21,603 bases of DNA from Solirubrobacterales bacterium (GCA_015655225.1 JAATFK010000155.1:1-21603); one strand, 5' to 3'; numbered from the stretch's first letter, positions 1 through 7,648 are shown. The notes: a model not told the origin generated them from the sequence alone. Numbers and translations are program-made.

Positions 1-238
1 AGACGACGACCTGGCTGCCGGAGACGCGGCGGATCGTCTCCTGGTGGTCCCAGTTGACGTTCCACAGCTTCGATCGCAGCACCTCGTAGGAGATCGGGTC
101 GACCTCCGCGTCGCACGCGTCGTGCAGCTCCAGCGACGGGTCGATCACGAGCTCCGCCGGCGGCAGGTAGCCGTTCTGGAAGCTGTCGGCGCGACGCAGC
201 CGCTCGTTCGCCAGGGTGGCCGGGCCGATCGCGCTCAT
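1..238 (-). CDS. Hydantoinase B/oxoprolinase-type (acetone carboxylase alpha-like) subunit, N-terminal part
   Basis: Only the first 79 residues are inside the window; the gene runs off the left edge. Translation starts with MSAIGPATLANERLRR and contains DPISYEVLRSKLW followed by NWDHQETIRRVSGSQVVV. This is the typical N-terminus of HyuB-family subunits, which pair with a HyuA subunit in hydantoinases, 5-oxoprolinases and ATP-dependent acetone/acetophenone carboxylases. The ATG at 238 overlaps the upstream hyuA-like stop as ATGA and has a good GGAGGAG ribosome site about 6 bases upstream. The neighbouring gamma-like zinc protein favours a ketone carboxylase over a hydantoinase; that is inference. 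The catalytic part lies outside the window. Confidence 0.88.
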   Translation of the reverse strand, partial: MSAIGPATLANERLRRADSFQNGYLPPAELVIDPSLELHDACDAEVDPISYEVLRSKLWNVNWDHQETIRRVSGSQVVV

Positions 239-2352
239 GCCTGCTCCTCCAGCTCCATGATCAGGTTCCCGCCCGGCTCGACCGTGAGCGTGAGCCCCGG
301 TCGCAGCACGACGGTCGTGTCGGGGTAGTCGACCAGCGCCGGCCCGACCAGGTGCGTCCCGGCCGGCAGCTGCTGGCCGCGGTGGACAGGCGTCGCGGAG
401 CTGGCGCCGTGCTCGGGCCAGTAGACCTCGCGCGTGCCGCTCGGGGTCGGCACGGCGCCGTTCTCGGAGGCGGCCCCGGTCGGGCCGGCGGTCTCCGCCC
501 GCAGCGGCGCCGCCGGCTCGACCAGCAGCCGCAGCGCGACCAGGTCGATGCCGCCCTCGGGGTAGCCGACGCCCTCGCCGAAGCGGCGCGCGTAGGTCCC
601 CTCGAACGAGTCGACGATCGCCTGCATCGCGCCGTTCTCCAGCGACCCGCCGGGCACGTCGGCCTCGACGTCGTAGACCTGGAGCGAATACTTGAGGTCG
701 GCGGTGCGGGCGAGTCTCAGCCCGTCCCATGCCACCTCGGAGCGCTCCGCGTCGGCGCGCGCGAGCGCCTCGAGCCTGCCGTAGCCGTCCCGCACCGTCG
801 CCGCGTCGAACGGCGACTTCATGAACGTCGGCAGCTCGTAGGAGCGGCCGTAGCCCTCCAGCCCGATCCCGTAGGCCGACCACACGGAGGCGAGGTCGCC
901 GACCGGCACGACGACTCTGCGGATCCCGAGCCCGCGCGAGAAGAGGCCGGCGTGGACCGCGCCGCCGCCGCCGAACGCGTAGAGGACGAAGTCGCGCGGG
1001 TCATGACCACGGGCGACCGTCATCGAGCGGATCTTGTCCTCCATCAGGCTGTCGGCGACCTCCTGGATTCCGGCCGCGCACTCCATCAGGCCGAGGCCGA
1101 GGCGCTCGCCGAGCGCGCCGACCGCCGCCCGCGCGGCCTCCACGTCGAGCTGCATCCGGCCGCCGAGGAAGTGGTCGGGGTCGAGCAGCCCGAGCACGAG
1201 GTCGGCGTCGGTGACGGTCGGCTGCGTGCCGCCCCGGCCGTAGCAGACCGGTCCGGGCGCGGCGCCCGCGCTCTGCGGTCCGACGCGCAGCGCGCCGGAC
1301 TGCTCGTCGACCCACGCGAGACTGCCGCCGCCGGCGCCGACCGACTCGACGTCGACCATCCGCAGTAAGAGGTCGTGCTGCTCGATCACGACGCCGTCGC
1401 GGACCGGCGGCCTGCCGTCCGCGATCACGCTCACGTCGAACGTCGTGCCGCCCATGTCGGCCGCGATGATGTTCGCGTGGCCGACCTCGGCGCCGGCCTT
1501 CGCGCAGGCGATCACGCCGCCGACCGGGCCCGACTCGAGCGTCATCACGGGCCGCGCGATCACGTCGGTCGCGTCGATCAGGCCGCCGTCGCACTGCGCG
1601 AACAGCAGGCGGTCGCGGTAGCCGCGCTCGCGCAGGCCGTCGAGCAGGCGCGTCACGTAGTCGCGCATCAGCGGGCCGATGTACGAGTTCAGGACGGCCG
1701 TGGCGGCGCGGGGATATTCGCCGATCCGCTGCGCCAGCCGCGCGCCGTAGGAGACGTAGACGTCGGGGAACTCGCGGTCGAGCAGTGCGCGCGTCTGGTC
1801 TTCGTGGACCGGGTTGAGGTGGCTCCAGAGGTAGGAGACCGCGAGCGTCTCGCAGCCCTGGCCGAGCAGCTGCTCGACGGCGGCGCGCAGCTCGTCCAGG
1901 TCGAGCGGGACGATCACGTCGCCGAAGGCGTCGATCCGCTCGGTCACCTCCACGACGTCGGCGCGCCGCACGAACCGCTCCGGCAGCGAGCTGGAGGCGT
2001 AGTCGAGGATCCGCTCGACCGGCTGCCCGTTCGTGCGGCCGGTGTTGTTGAGGATTCGCAGCGCGTCGCCGTGGCCGCTGGTCGAGATCAGCCCGACGCG
2101 CGAGCCGGTCCGGCTGACGACCGCGTTGATCCCGACCGTCGTGCCGTGCGAGAGCCGCCCGGTGCGCTCCAGCAGCTCGCCGAGGTCGATCCCGAGCGTG
2201 CGCGCTCCCGCCTCCAGCGCGTCGATGAAGCCGCGTGAGAAGTCGTGCGGCGTGGAGGGCGACTTGGCGATCGTGACGGTTCCGTCGCCGGCGACGATCG
2301 TGCAGTCGGTGAAGGTCCCGCCGATGTCGATCGAGATCCGGTAGTCGCTCAT
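235..2352 (-). CDS. Hydantoinase A/oxoprolinase-type (acetone carboxylase beta-like) subunit
   Basis: 705-residue protein of the HyuA family, the ATP-using subunit of hydantoinases and acetone/acetophenone carboxylases. The phosphate-binding IDIGGTFTD lies at residues 8-16. The second ASKHA-type motif ADMGGTTFD is at 298-306, preceded by SGPVGGV near residue 280. FGGGGAVHA, a family signature, is near residue 460. Family knowledge says such subunits phosphorylate the substrate (or bicarbonate) before carboxylation or ring opening. The frame stays open upstream of residue 1, but ATG 2352 is chosen because it starts exactly before the conserved N-terminus and overlaps the SDR stop as ATGA. It is third in a four-gene overlapping operon. 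Substrate is not readable from sequence; a ketone is inferred from the gamma-like subunit and the dehydrogenase next to it. Confidence 0.92.
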   Translation of the reverse strand: MSDYRISIDIGGTFTDCTIVAGDGTVTIAKSPSTPHDFSRGFIDALEAGARTLGIDLGELLERTGRLSHGTTVGINAVVSRTGSRVGLISTSGHGDALRILNNTGRTNGQPVERILDYASSSLPERFVRRADVVEVTERIDAFGDVIVPLDLDELRAAVEQLLGQGCETLAVSYLWSHLNPVHEDQTRALLDREFPDVYVSYGARLAQRIGEYPRAATAVLNSYIGPLMRDYVTRLLDGLRERGYRDRLLFAQCDGGLIDATDVIARPVMTLESGPVGGVIACAKAGAEVGHANIIAADMGGTTFDVSVIADGRPPVRDGVVIEQHDLLLRMVDVESVGAGGGSLAWVDEQSGALRVGPQSAGAAPGPVCYGRGGTQPTVTDADLVLGLLDPDHFLGGRMQLDVEAARAAVGALGERLGLGLMECAAGIQEVADSLMEDKIRSMTVARGHDPRDFVLYAFGGGGAVHAGLFSRGLGIRRVVVPVGDLASVWSAYGIGLEGYGRSYELPTFMKSPFDAATVRDGYGRLEALARADAERSEVAWDGLRLARTADLKYSLQVYDVEADVPGGSLENGAMQAIVDSFEGTYARRFGEGVGYPEGGIDLVALRLLVEPAAPLRAETAGPTGAASENGAVPTPSGTREVYWPEHGASSATPVHRGQQLPAGTHLVGPALVDYPDTTVVLRPGLTLTVEPGGNLIMELEEQA

Positions 2353-3134
2353 CACGACCCCGTCCGCGTCGCGCCGTTGACGCTCAGGAACTCGCCGCTG
2401 ACGAAGTCCGCGTCGGAGGAGGCGAGGTAGGCGACGGCCGCCGCGATGTCCTCCGGGCGCCCGTGGCTGCCGTGCTCGCCGCCGCGGTGCAGCGGGATGT
2501 CGGCGGTCAGCGGCGCCAGCTCCTCGGGCGTGAACTGGTTGTGGATCTCGGTCTTGATGAAGCCCGGGTTGATCGCGTTGACGGAGATCCCGTACTCGCC
2601 CAGGTGGCGCGCGAGCGAGACCGTCATGCCGAGCACCGCGCCCTTCGAGGCGGCGTAGCCGGGGTTCGTGGTCGGACGCCCCTGCTGGGCGGCCAGCGAG
2701 CCGACGTTCACGATCTTGCCCGAGCGCCGCTCGCGCATGTCGGGCAGGCAGGCGCGGATGCAGAAGAACGTCCCGTCGGCGTTGACGCGGAACTGCTCGT
2801 GCCAGCTCTCGTCGGTCACCTCCCACGGCCGCGCGGCGGCCGAGATGCCGGCGTTGTTGACGAGCGCGTCGATCGGGCCGAGCGCGTCCCGCGTGGCGGC
2901 CGCGGCGGCATCGACGGCGGCGGAGTCACGCACGTCGACGCCGCGCGAGAAGGTGTCGGTGCCGGCGGGATCGAAGCGCGCGGCCACCTCGGCGACGCGG
3001 CGCTCGTCGAGGTCCCACAGCGCAACCCGCGCGTGCTCGGAGAGCAGCCGCTCGACGATCGCGCGGCCGAAGCCGCCGGCGGCGCCCGTCACGACGGCGA
3101 CGCGGCCCGCGAGCCGCCCGGAGGGCGCCGTCAC
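2352..3134 (-). CDS. Short-chain dehydrogenase/reductase (NAD-type, classical)
   Basis: 260 residues, usual length for a classical SDR. The Rossmann glycine motif TGAAGGFG is at 16-23, followed by an acidic residue after the second strand (WDLD, Asp41/43), which usually means NAD(H) rather than NADP(H). NNAG is at 93-96, and the catalytic triad is Ser146, Tyr160 and Lys164 (YAASK). The GTG start overlaps the stop of the gamma-like gene as GTGA, and its own stop overlaps the hyuA-like ATG as ATGA, so it is translationally coupled inside the carboxylase operon. The placement suggests it makes the ketone substrate by oxidising a secondary alcohol, as 1-phenylethanol dehydrogenase does next to acetophenone carboxylase in denitrifying aromatic degraders; a 3-hydroxyacyl-CoA dehydrogenase is the main alternative. 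Confidence 0.92.
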   Translation of the reverse strand: MTAPSGRLAGRVAVVTGAAGGFGRAIVERLLSEHARVALWDLDERRVAEVAARFDPAGTDTFSRGVDVRDSAAVDAAAAATRDALGPIDALVNNAGISAAARPWEVTDESWHEQFRVNADGTFFCIRACLPDMRERRSGKIVNVGSLAAQQGRPTTNPGYAASKGAVLGMTVSLARHLGEYGISVNAINPGFIKTEIHNQFTPEELAPLTADIPLHRGGEHGSHGRPEDIAAAVAYLASSDADFVSGEFLSVNGATRTGS

Positions 3135-3523
3135 GCGGCGGCCGGCGCGAACAGCGCGGACACGTCGGGTACCAGCGAGTCGGCGGTCCAGTCGGGCGTC
3201 AGCGGATCGCCTCTGCGCTGGACGTCCACCGCGAACAGCAGCGCGCAGGACGGACAGTAGTAGCGGCGCGCCACGAGGCCGTCCGCGACGGCGGGCGCGG
3301 CGGCGGTCTGCGCCTCGATCGTCACGATCGAGGTCTCGGTCATCACGGCGCGCAGCTTCGGGTCCCGCGACGCGGCGCCGTAGCGGTGGCCGCACTCGGC
3401 GCACGCGACGTACAGCGCGCCGTCGGCGCTCCTTCCCAACGTGAGGACGTGGGCGAGCGAGGGGCGTGCCGGATCTCCGACGACACCTGTCCGCACACCC
3501 GCCTCGACAGTCAGCTGACTCAT
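3131..3523 (-). CDS. Acetone carboxylase gamma-like zinc-binding subunit
   Basis: 130-residue protein with two CxxC pairs, Cys41/Cys44 (CAECGHRYG) and Cys90/Cys93 (YYCPSCALL), spaced as in the acetone carboxylase gamma family, where they hold a structural metal. It is somewhat shorter than the roughly 165-residue classic AcxC. The ATG at 3523 has a strong GGAGGAGAG ribosome site directly upstream; the open frame reaches further but that part reads into the promoter. It is first in the operon and ends in a GTGA overlap with the SDR. Its presence is the best single reason to call the following Hyu-type subunits a ketone carboxylase rather than a hydantoinase. Family assignment rests on the cysteine pattern and context. 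Confidence 0.72.
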   Translation of the reverse strand: MSQLTVEAGVRTGVVGDPARPSLAHVLTLGRSADGALYVACAECGHRYGAASRDPKLRAVMTETSIVTIEAQTAAAPAVADGLVARRYYCPSCALLFAVDVQRRGDPLTPDWTADSLVPDVSALFAPAAA

Positions 3524-3552
3524 CTCTCTCCTCCTGGGAGTGCTTGAGCGGC

Positions 3553-3569
3553 TACCGAACGGTTGGCTA
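3553..3569. promoter_or_regulatory. Imperfect dyad, candidate repressor operator
   Basis: TACCGAACGGTTGGCTA is symmetric about its centre at 12 of 16 positions (TA-C-AAC / GTT-G-TA). It lies 30-46 bases upstream of the gamma-like start, where a repressor of the carboxylase operon would sit. The size and spacing fit TetR-family operators often seen at acyl-CoA catabolic genes; the regulator is not in the window. Confidence 0.35.
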
Positions 3570-3582
3570 CGGCGCGACCGTA
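3568..3582. promoter_or_regulatory. Inverted repeat in the divergent promoter
   Basis: TACGG-CGCGA-CCGTA is a perfect 5-base inverted repeat with a 5-base spacer. It lies between the preceding dyad and the ACTGGCGCTT motif in the same 128-base divergent region. Binding partner unknown; a five-base arm can arise by chance. Confidence 0.2.
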
Positions 3583-3584
3583 CC

Positions 3585-3600
3585 ACTGGCGCTTTTGCCA
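3585..3600 (+). promoter_or_regulatory. Shared 16-base motif, copy 1 (ACTGGCGCTTTTGCCA)
   Basis: Contains the dyad TGGC-N6-GCCA. The first ten bases are identical in two other intergenic sites of this window (7609-7624 and, on the other strand, 21088-21073). It lies 62 bases upstream of the gamma-like start and 52 bases upstream of the enoyl-CoA hydratase start, so it could serve either direction. Probable regulator binding site; the regulator is unknown. Confidence 0.45.
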
Positions 3601-3614
3601 GCGCAAGGGGATTT

Positions 3615-3651
3615 TTCACATTCTTACCTACCGCTGGGTAGAGTGAACTTC
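3615..3651 (+). promoter_or_regulatory. Promoter of the enoyl-CoA hydratase gene, probably leaderless
   Basis: TTCACA (3615-3620), an 18-base spacer and TAGAGT (3639-3644) form a good housekeeping-type promoter. The -10 box ends only 7 bases before the ATG at 3652, and no Shine-Dalgarno sequence precedes that ATG. Transcription would therefore start at or next to the start codon, as in the leaderless mRNAs common in actinobacteria. Confidence 0.6.
3625..3640. promoter_or_regulatory. Candidate operator between the -35 and -10 boxes
   Basis: TACCTACCGCTGGGTA is an imperfect dyad (12 of 16 symmetric positions, TACC...GGTA outer arms). It fills the promoter spacer and touches the -10 box of the enoyl-CoA hydratase promoter, a position where a bound repressor would block transcription. 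TetR-like in style; inference only. Confidence 0.4.
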
Positions 3652-4473
3652 ATGACCTCAGAGGGCCAGATCCATGTGCACCACGATGACGGCGTCGCTC
3701 ACCTGGTGCTCGACTACGCACCCGTCAACCAGTTCTCCGAGGCGTTCGTCCGGCTCACACTGGAGACGGTCGAGGCGCTGCCCGCGGACACGCGGGCGGT
3801 CGTCGTCAGCAGCGCGGTGGACGGCATCTTCGCCGCGGGAGGCGACATCCCCTGGATGGCATCCGCTCCGCTGGAGGAGGCGCTGCCGTTCGTGGCGCTC
3901 TGCCAGGCCGCCTACACCTCCTTCGAGCTGCTGCCGTGCCCCGCGATCGCCGCGATCGAGGGCGCCTGCCTCGGCGGCGGACTGGAGCTGGCCCTTGCCT
4001 GCGACATCCGGATCGTCGCCGAGACCGCGTTGCTCGGCCTGCCCGAGGTGACCGTCGGGATCATCGCCGGCGCCGGCGGCACCCAGCGCCTCCCGCGCGC
4101 GATCGGCCAGTCGCGGGCCCGCGAACTGCTGCTGACCGGCCGCCGCTTCGACGGCATCGAGGCCGGCACCCTGGGGGTCGCGAACCAGGTCGTCCCCGAA
4201 GGAGAGACGGTCGACGTCGCGCTGAGACTCGCGCGGAAGCTCGCCGACGGCGCCACGGAGGCGATCCAGGCGACGAAGCGGCTCGCGATCCACGCCACGG
4301 ATTATCCGATCGAGGCGGGATTGGCCCGCGAACGCGCCGCCTGGGCCGCCTTGCGGCCGTCGGCCACGGCGCAAGAAGGGCTCAGCGCCTTCGCTGAGAA
4401 GCGTCGGCCGGACTTTCGCGCCGCCGTGGCACGCCGCGCCGCCGAGGATGCCCGTGAATCTCCCCTCGGATAG
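3652..4473 (+). CDS. Enoyl-CoA hydratase/isomerase (crotonase family)
   Basis: 273 residues, normal crotonase length. The oxyanion-hole segments are AAGGDI (61-66) and GACLGGGLEL (104-113). Both catalytic glutamates of a true hydratase are present, Glu112 in GGGLEL and Glu132 in LPEVTVG, followed by AGGTQRLPR. It should add water to a 2-enoyl-CoA in a beta-oxidation-type pathway. ATG 3652 is chosen because the family N-terminus begins there and the promoter -10 box sits just upstream; the upstream open frame covers the promoter. It is divergent from the carboxylase operon and convergent with the ligases, suggesting one catabolic locus. The last residues and stop are embedded in a long hairpin. 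Confidence 0.93.
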   Translation: MTSEGQIHVHHDDGVAHLVLDYAPVNQFSEAFVRLTLETVEALPADTRAVVVSSAVDGIFAAGGDIPWMASAPLEEALPFVALCQAAYTSFELLPCPAIAAIEGACLGGGLELALACDIRIVAETALLGLPEVTVGIIAGAGGTQRLPRAIGQSRARELLLTGRRFDGIEAGTLGVANQVVPEGETVDVALRLARKLADGATEAIQATKRLAIHATDYPIEAGLARERAAWAALRPSATAQEGLSAFAEKRRPDFRAAVARRAAEDARESPLG

Positions 4474-4495
4474 CGAGGGAAGATTCACGGGCATC
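4447..4495. terminator. Bidirectional hairpin terminator between convergent genes
   Basis: A 22-base left arm (4447-4468, begins GATGCCCGTGAATCT) pairs with a 22-base right arm (4474-4495, ends AGATTCACGGGCATC) with one mismatch and a 5-base loop. The hydratase stop TAG lies in the loop, and the stop of the opposite ligase reading frame (4494-4496) overlaps the end of the right arm. There is no T-tract on either side. The position and near-perfect symmetry support a terminator acting on both strands. Confidence 0.8.
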
Positions 4496-5954
4496 AGGTG
4501 GCGAAGCGTCTGCGGAGCGCCGCGCGCTCGACCTTGCCGGTGGCGTTGACCGGCAAGGCGTCGAGGAAGACGACCCGCTTGGGCACTCTGTAGCCCGCCA
4601 ACCGCGCGCGGCAGTCGGCGATCACGGCGGCCTCGTCGCCGCCACCGTCGCCGGCGACCGCGAAGGCGACCACCATCTCGCCCCAGTGGTCGTCGGGGAC
4701 GCCGACGACGGCGACCTCCTCGACGCCGCCGGCCAGCAGCGCCTCCTCCACCTCGCGCGGGTCGACGCTGAAGCCGCCCGTCTTGATCATCTCCTTGCGG
4801 CGGCCGACGTAGTGCAGGTCGCCGTCGGCGTCGAGGCGGCCGAGGTCGCCGGTCAGCACCCAGCCGTCGCGGAGCGACGCGGCGGTCTCCTCGGGGCGGC
4901 CGAGGTAGCCGCTCATCGTCGCGGGCCCCTCGACGGCGATCTAGCCGATCTCGCCGACGGGGAGCGGCCGTCCGCTGTCGCCGAGGATCCGGAGCCGCAT
5001 CGCGCCCATCGTGCGCCCGACGGAGCCGGGCTTGCGGCCCAGGTCGCCGGGCTGGCCGCAGGTCAGCTGCGCCTCGGTCAGGCCGTACATCGGGACGAAC
5101 CGGTCGCCGAAGCGCTCCAAGGCCTTCGCCCGCAGCCGTTCGGACAGCTCGTAGGCGGTGGCGATCTGCTCCAGGCGCGAGAGGTCGTGGCGCTCGTGGC
5201 CCTCGACCGCGAGCATCGCGCTCACCATCGTCGGCGCGAGGAACGTGCGCGTGACGCGCTCCCAGGTCAGGAGCGACCAGGTGCGGGCGGCGTCGAACTC
5301 GCGGTCGAGCACGAGGGTGGCGCCGCCGAGCAGCGCCGGGATCGCGAAGTGCAGCAGGCCGATCCCGAACGCCGGCAGCGTGAACAGCTCGACCTCGCCG
5401 CGCCGTCGCGGCGAGCCGAGCGCCGAGTTGACGACGTTCCACGCGTTCGCGCGGTGGGTGCGCATCACGCCCTTCGGGCGCCCCGTCGTGCCGGAGGTGT
5501 AGAGGAGCGAGGCGAGCTGGTCGTCGGCGACCTCCCACGCGCCCGGCGCGCGTCCCTCGCGCGGGAGCTCGTCCACCGCGACGACCTCCTCGAGGCCGTC
5601 GACCCGAGCGGCGAGCGCCGCCGCGCCGGCAAGCGCATCCGCCTCGACCACGAGCATCCACGCGCCCGCGTCGCCGAGCAGGTACGCGCGCTCGTCGTCC
5701 CCCAGGCGCGCGTTCACGGGCACCGAGACCGCGCCGATCCGCGCGAGCGCCATCGACAGCTCGATCGCCTCGGGGATGTTCGGCAGGACCCAGGCGACCG
5801 TCCGCCCGGCGGCGCCCCGCGCATCGAGCCCCCGGGCGAGCGCCGCGATGCGGTCCTCCAGCTCGGCGAACGTCAGCTCCTCTCCGCGGCAGCGCACGGC
5901 GACGGCGTGCGGGGTGCGCTCGCAGGCGGCGCGCAGCGGATAGGACCAGTCCAT
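4494..5954 (-). pseudogene. Acyl-CoA ligase (ANL family) interrupted by one in-frame TAG
   Basis: The frame encodes a 486-codon adenylate-forming ligase. The P-loop YTSGTTGRPKG is at 152-162, MYGLTEAQ is the A5 motif, TGDLGRLDADG is A7, GRRKEMIKTGG is A8 and NATGKVERAALR is A10 with the catalytic lysine. Codon 338 (4941-4943 on the plus strand, CTA) is TAG, between PVGEIG and IAVEGPATMSGYLGRPEE. Relatives usually have Glu here (GEIGEI), so a GAG to TAG change explains it; the frame is otherwise intact. The break lies inside the large domain, not at the hinge, so two working halves are unlikely, although a GAGGGG sequence precedes the ATG at 4916. It starts 8 bases after the upstream ligase stop. 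Either a recent pseudogene, a suppressed codon or a sequencing error. Confidence 0.85.
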
Positions 5955-5962
5955 CTCCGCGC

Positions 5963-7573
5963 CTAGCCGCCGCCCCGCGAACGCACAGCGGGCGTGCGCT
6001 GCACGGTGTCGGGCGTGATCCCGTCAGCGCGCAGTCTGTACTTCTGCACGCGCTGGCTCGCCGTCTTCGGCAGCTCGTCCATCACGCGCACGTAGCTGGG
6101 GACCGCGAAGTGCGCGACGTTGCGCTCGCAGTGCGCGAGCAGCGCCTCGACGTCGAGCGGCGCCGAGGGATCGGCGACGACGGCGATCATCACCTCGTCC
6201 TCCCCCAGCTCCGACGGCACGCCGTACGCGGCCGACTCGACCACGCCGGGGAAGGAGTCGACGACGCCCTCCAGCTCGAACGAGGAGACGTTCTCGCCGC
6301 GACGCCGGATCGAGTCCTTCAGGCGGTCGACGTAGTAGAAGAAGCCGTCCTCGTCCATCCGCGCGCGGTCGCCGGTGTGGAACCAGAGGTTGCGGAAGCC
6401 CTCGATCGTCGCGTCGGGCCGGCCCCAGTACTCGCGCAGCATGATGTCCGGCACGCGTGGACGGACCTGGATCTCGCCGACCTCGCCCACCGGCACCTCG
6501 TTGTCGTCGGGGTCGGCGACGCGCACGTCGTAGACGGGGGCGGCGCGCCCGATCGAGCCCATCCGCCGGTCGGTGCGGGTGTTGCGGGTCGTGATGCCGG
6601 TCTCGGTCATCCCGTAGTGCTCGTGCAGGCGGACGCCGAAGCGCTCCTCGAAGATCGGCCACAGCGCCGGCGAGCAGGCGCCGCCGTAGGCGCGGATCAC
6701 CGGGTGGTCGCGGTCGTCGGGGCGCGGCGGCTGCTTGGCGATGATCGTCAGCAGCGAGCCCATGTAGTTGAACGAGGTGACGCCGTGCTCGCGCATCCGG
6801 TCCCAGAAGCCGGAGGCGCTGAAGCGGTCGTCGAGGATCAGCCGCGCGCCGCACAGCAGCGTCGAGGTGACCGAGGTGAACTTGGCGTTCACGTGGAACA
6901 GCGGGAAGACGGTGTAGAGCACGTCGTCGCGGCCGTACTCCATCAGGTCGACGTTCGAGCGGGCGAGCTGCGCGTTCGCGCTGTGCTGGAGGACGACGCC
7001 CTTCGACGGCCCGGTCGTGCCGGAGGTGTAGAGCAGGCAGGAGACGTCCTCGGGAACGACGACGCGCAGGTCGCTCGCCGGCGCGCAGGACAGCGCCTCC
7101 TCCAGCGAGAGGAGCGGGACCGCGACCGCCGCGGCGTCCGCTTCAGAGACCGCGCCGCGCACGACGACCAGCTCCAGCGACGGCAGCTCCAGCCCCGCGA
7201 GCCGCTCGACGAACTCGGCGTCGCAGAAGAGGATCCGCGCGCTCGACTCGTTCAGGATGTGGGCCAGCAGCGGGCCGCGGTAGGCGGCGTGGACCGGCAC
7301 CTCGATCGCGCCGCGGCGGACGATCCCGAACCAGGCGAAGACGAACTCGGGGACGTTCGCCATCATCACCGCGACGCGGTCGCCGTGACCGATCCCCCAG
7401 CCGCCGAGCGCGCCCGCGACCCGCAGGCTGGCGTCGTCGAGCTGCCCGACGGTGACGTCGCGCCCGTCGCAGTGCAGGAACTGCCGCTCGGGGTCGTCCG
7501 CGACGGCCGCCGCGAGGACGGCCGGCAGCGTGCGCGCGCTCTCGTCCAGCTCGAATCCCCGGGTCAGTTCCAT
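5963..7573 (-). CDS. ATP-dependent acyl-CoA ligase (crotonobetaine/carnitine-CoA ligase-like)
   Basis: 536-residue ANL-family enzyme that adenylates a carboxylic acid and transfers it to CoA. YTSGTTGPSKG, the P-loop, is at 182-192. HEHYGMTETG is the A5 motif, FHTGDRARMDEDG is A7 and DRLKDSIRRRGENVSSFE is A8. In the last motif the usual TGK is SQR (PKTASQRVQKYRLR), so the canonical catalytic lysine position holds Arg; some members of this subfamily appear to use a similar sequence, so this need not mean loss of activity. ATG 7573 is chosen because the N-terminus matches the family; the open frame upstream overlaps the divergent phosphatase gene. No clear ribosome site precedes it. It is followed after 8 bases by the interrupted ligase. 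The substrate is unknown; a beta-keto or branched acid from the adjacent carboxylase is one option. Confidence 0.9.
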   Translation of the reverse strand: MELTRGFELDESARTLPAVLAAAVADDPERQFLHCDGRDVTVGQLDDASLRVAGALGGWGIGHGDRVAVMMANVPEFVFAWFGIVRRGAIEVPVHAAYRGPLLAHILNESSARILFCDAEFVERLAGLELPSLELVVVRGAVSEADAAAVAVPLLSLEEALSCAPASDLRVVVPEDVSCLLYTSGTTGPSKGVVLQHSANAQLARSNVDLMEYGRDDVLYTVFPLFHVNAKFTSVTSTLLCGARLILDDRFSASGFWDRMREHGVTSFNYMGSLLTIIAKQPPRPDDRDHPVIRAYGGACSPALWPIFEERFGVRLHEHYGMTETGITTRNTRTDRRMGSIGRAAPVYDVRVADPDDNEVPVGEVGEIQVRPRVPDIMLREYWGRPDATIEGFRNLWFHTGDRARMDEDGFFYYVDRLKDSIRRRGENVSSFELEGVVDSFPGVVESAAYGVPSELGEDEVMIAVVADPSAPLDVEALLAHCERNVAHFAVPSYVRVMDELPKTASQRVQKYRLRADGITPDTVQRTPAVRSRGGG

Positions 7574-7608
7574 CCCTGCGATTGGACCACGCCTCAGGTG
7601 CTCGCGGG

Positions 7609-7624
7609 ACTGGCGCTTAAGCCA
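7609..7624 (+). promoter_or_regulatory. Shared 16-base motif, copy 2 (ACTGGCGCTTAAGCCA)
   Basis: Same TGGC-N6-GCCA dyad and same first ten bases as the copy at 3585-3600. It sits in the 90-base divergent region, 36-51 bases upstream of the acyl-CoA ligase start and 40 bases upstream of the phosphatase start. This is a typical operator position for either gene. Confidence 0.45.
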
Positions 7625-7648
7625 ACGATCCGACCTCGCCGCGCGCCC

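Noticed and set aside
352..1368. Plus-strand open frame opposite the hyuA-like gene
   Set aside because: Low-complexity Arg/Ala translation opposite a gene with clear family motifs; no ribosome site.
2353..2826. N-terminal extension of the hyuA-like frame
   Set aside because: It reads Arg-rich noise over the SDR gene; the conserved N-terminus begins at the ATG at 2352.
4941..4943. TAG as a pyrrolysine codon in the ligase
   Set aside because: No pyl genes in view, ANL ligases are not known to contain pyrrolysine, and the expected residue (Glu) is one base change away.
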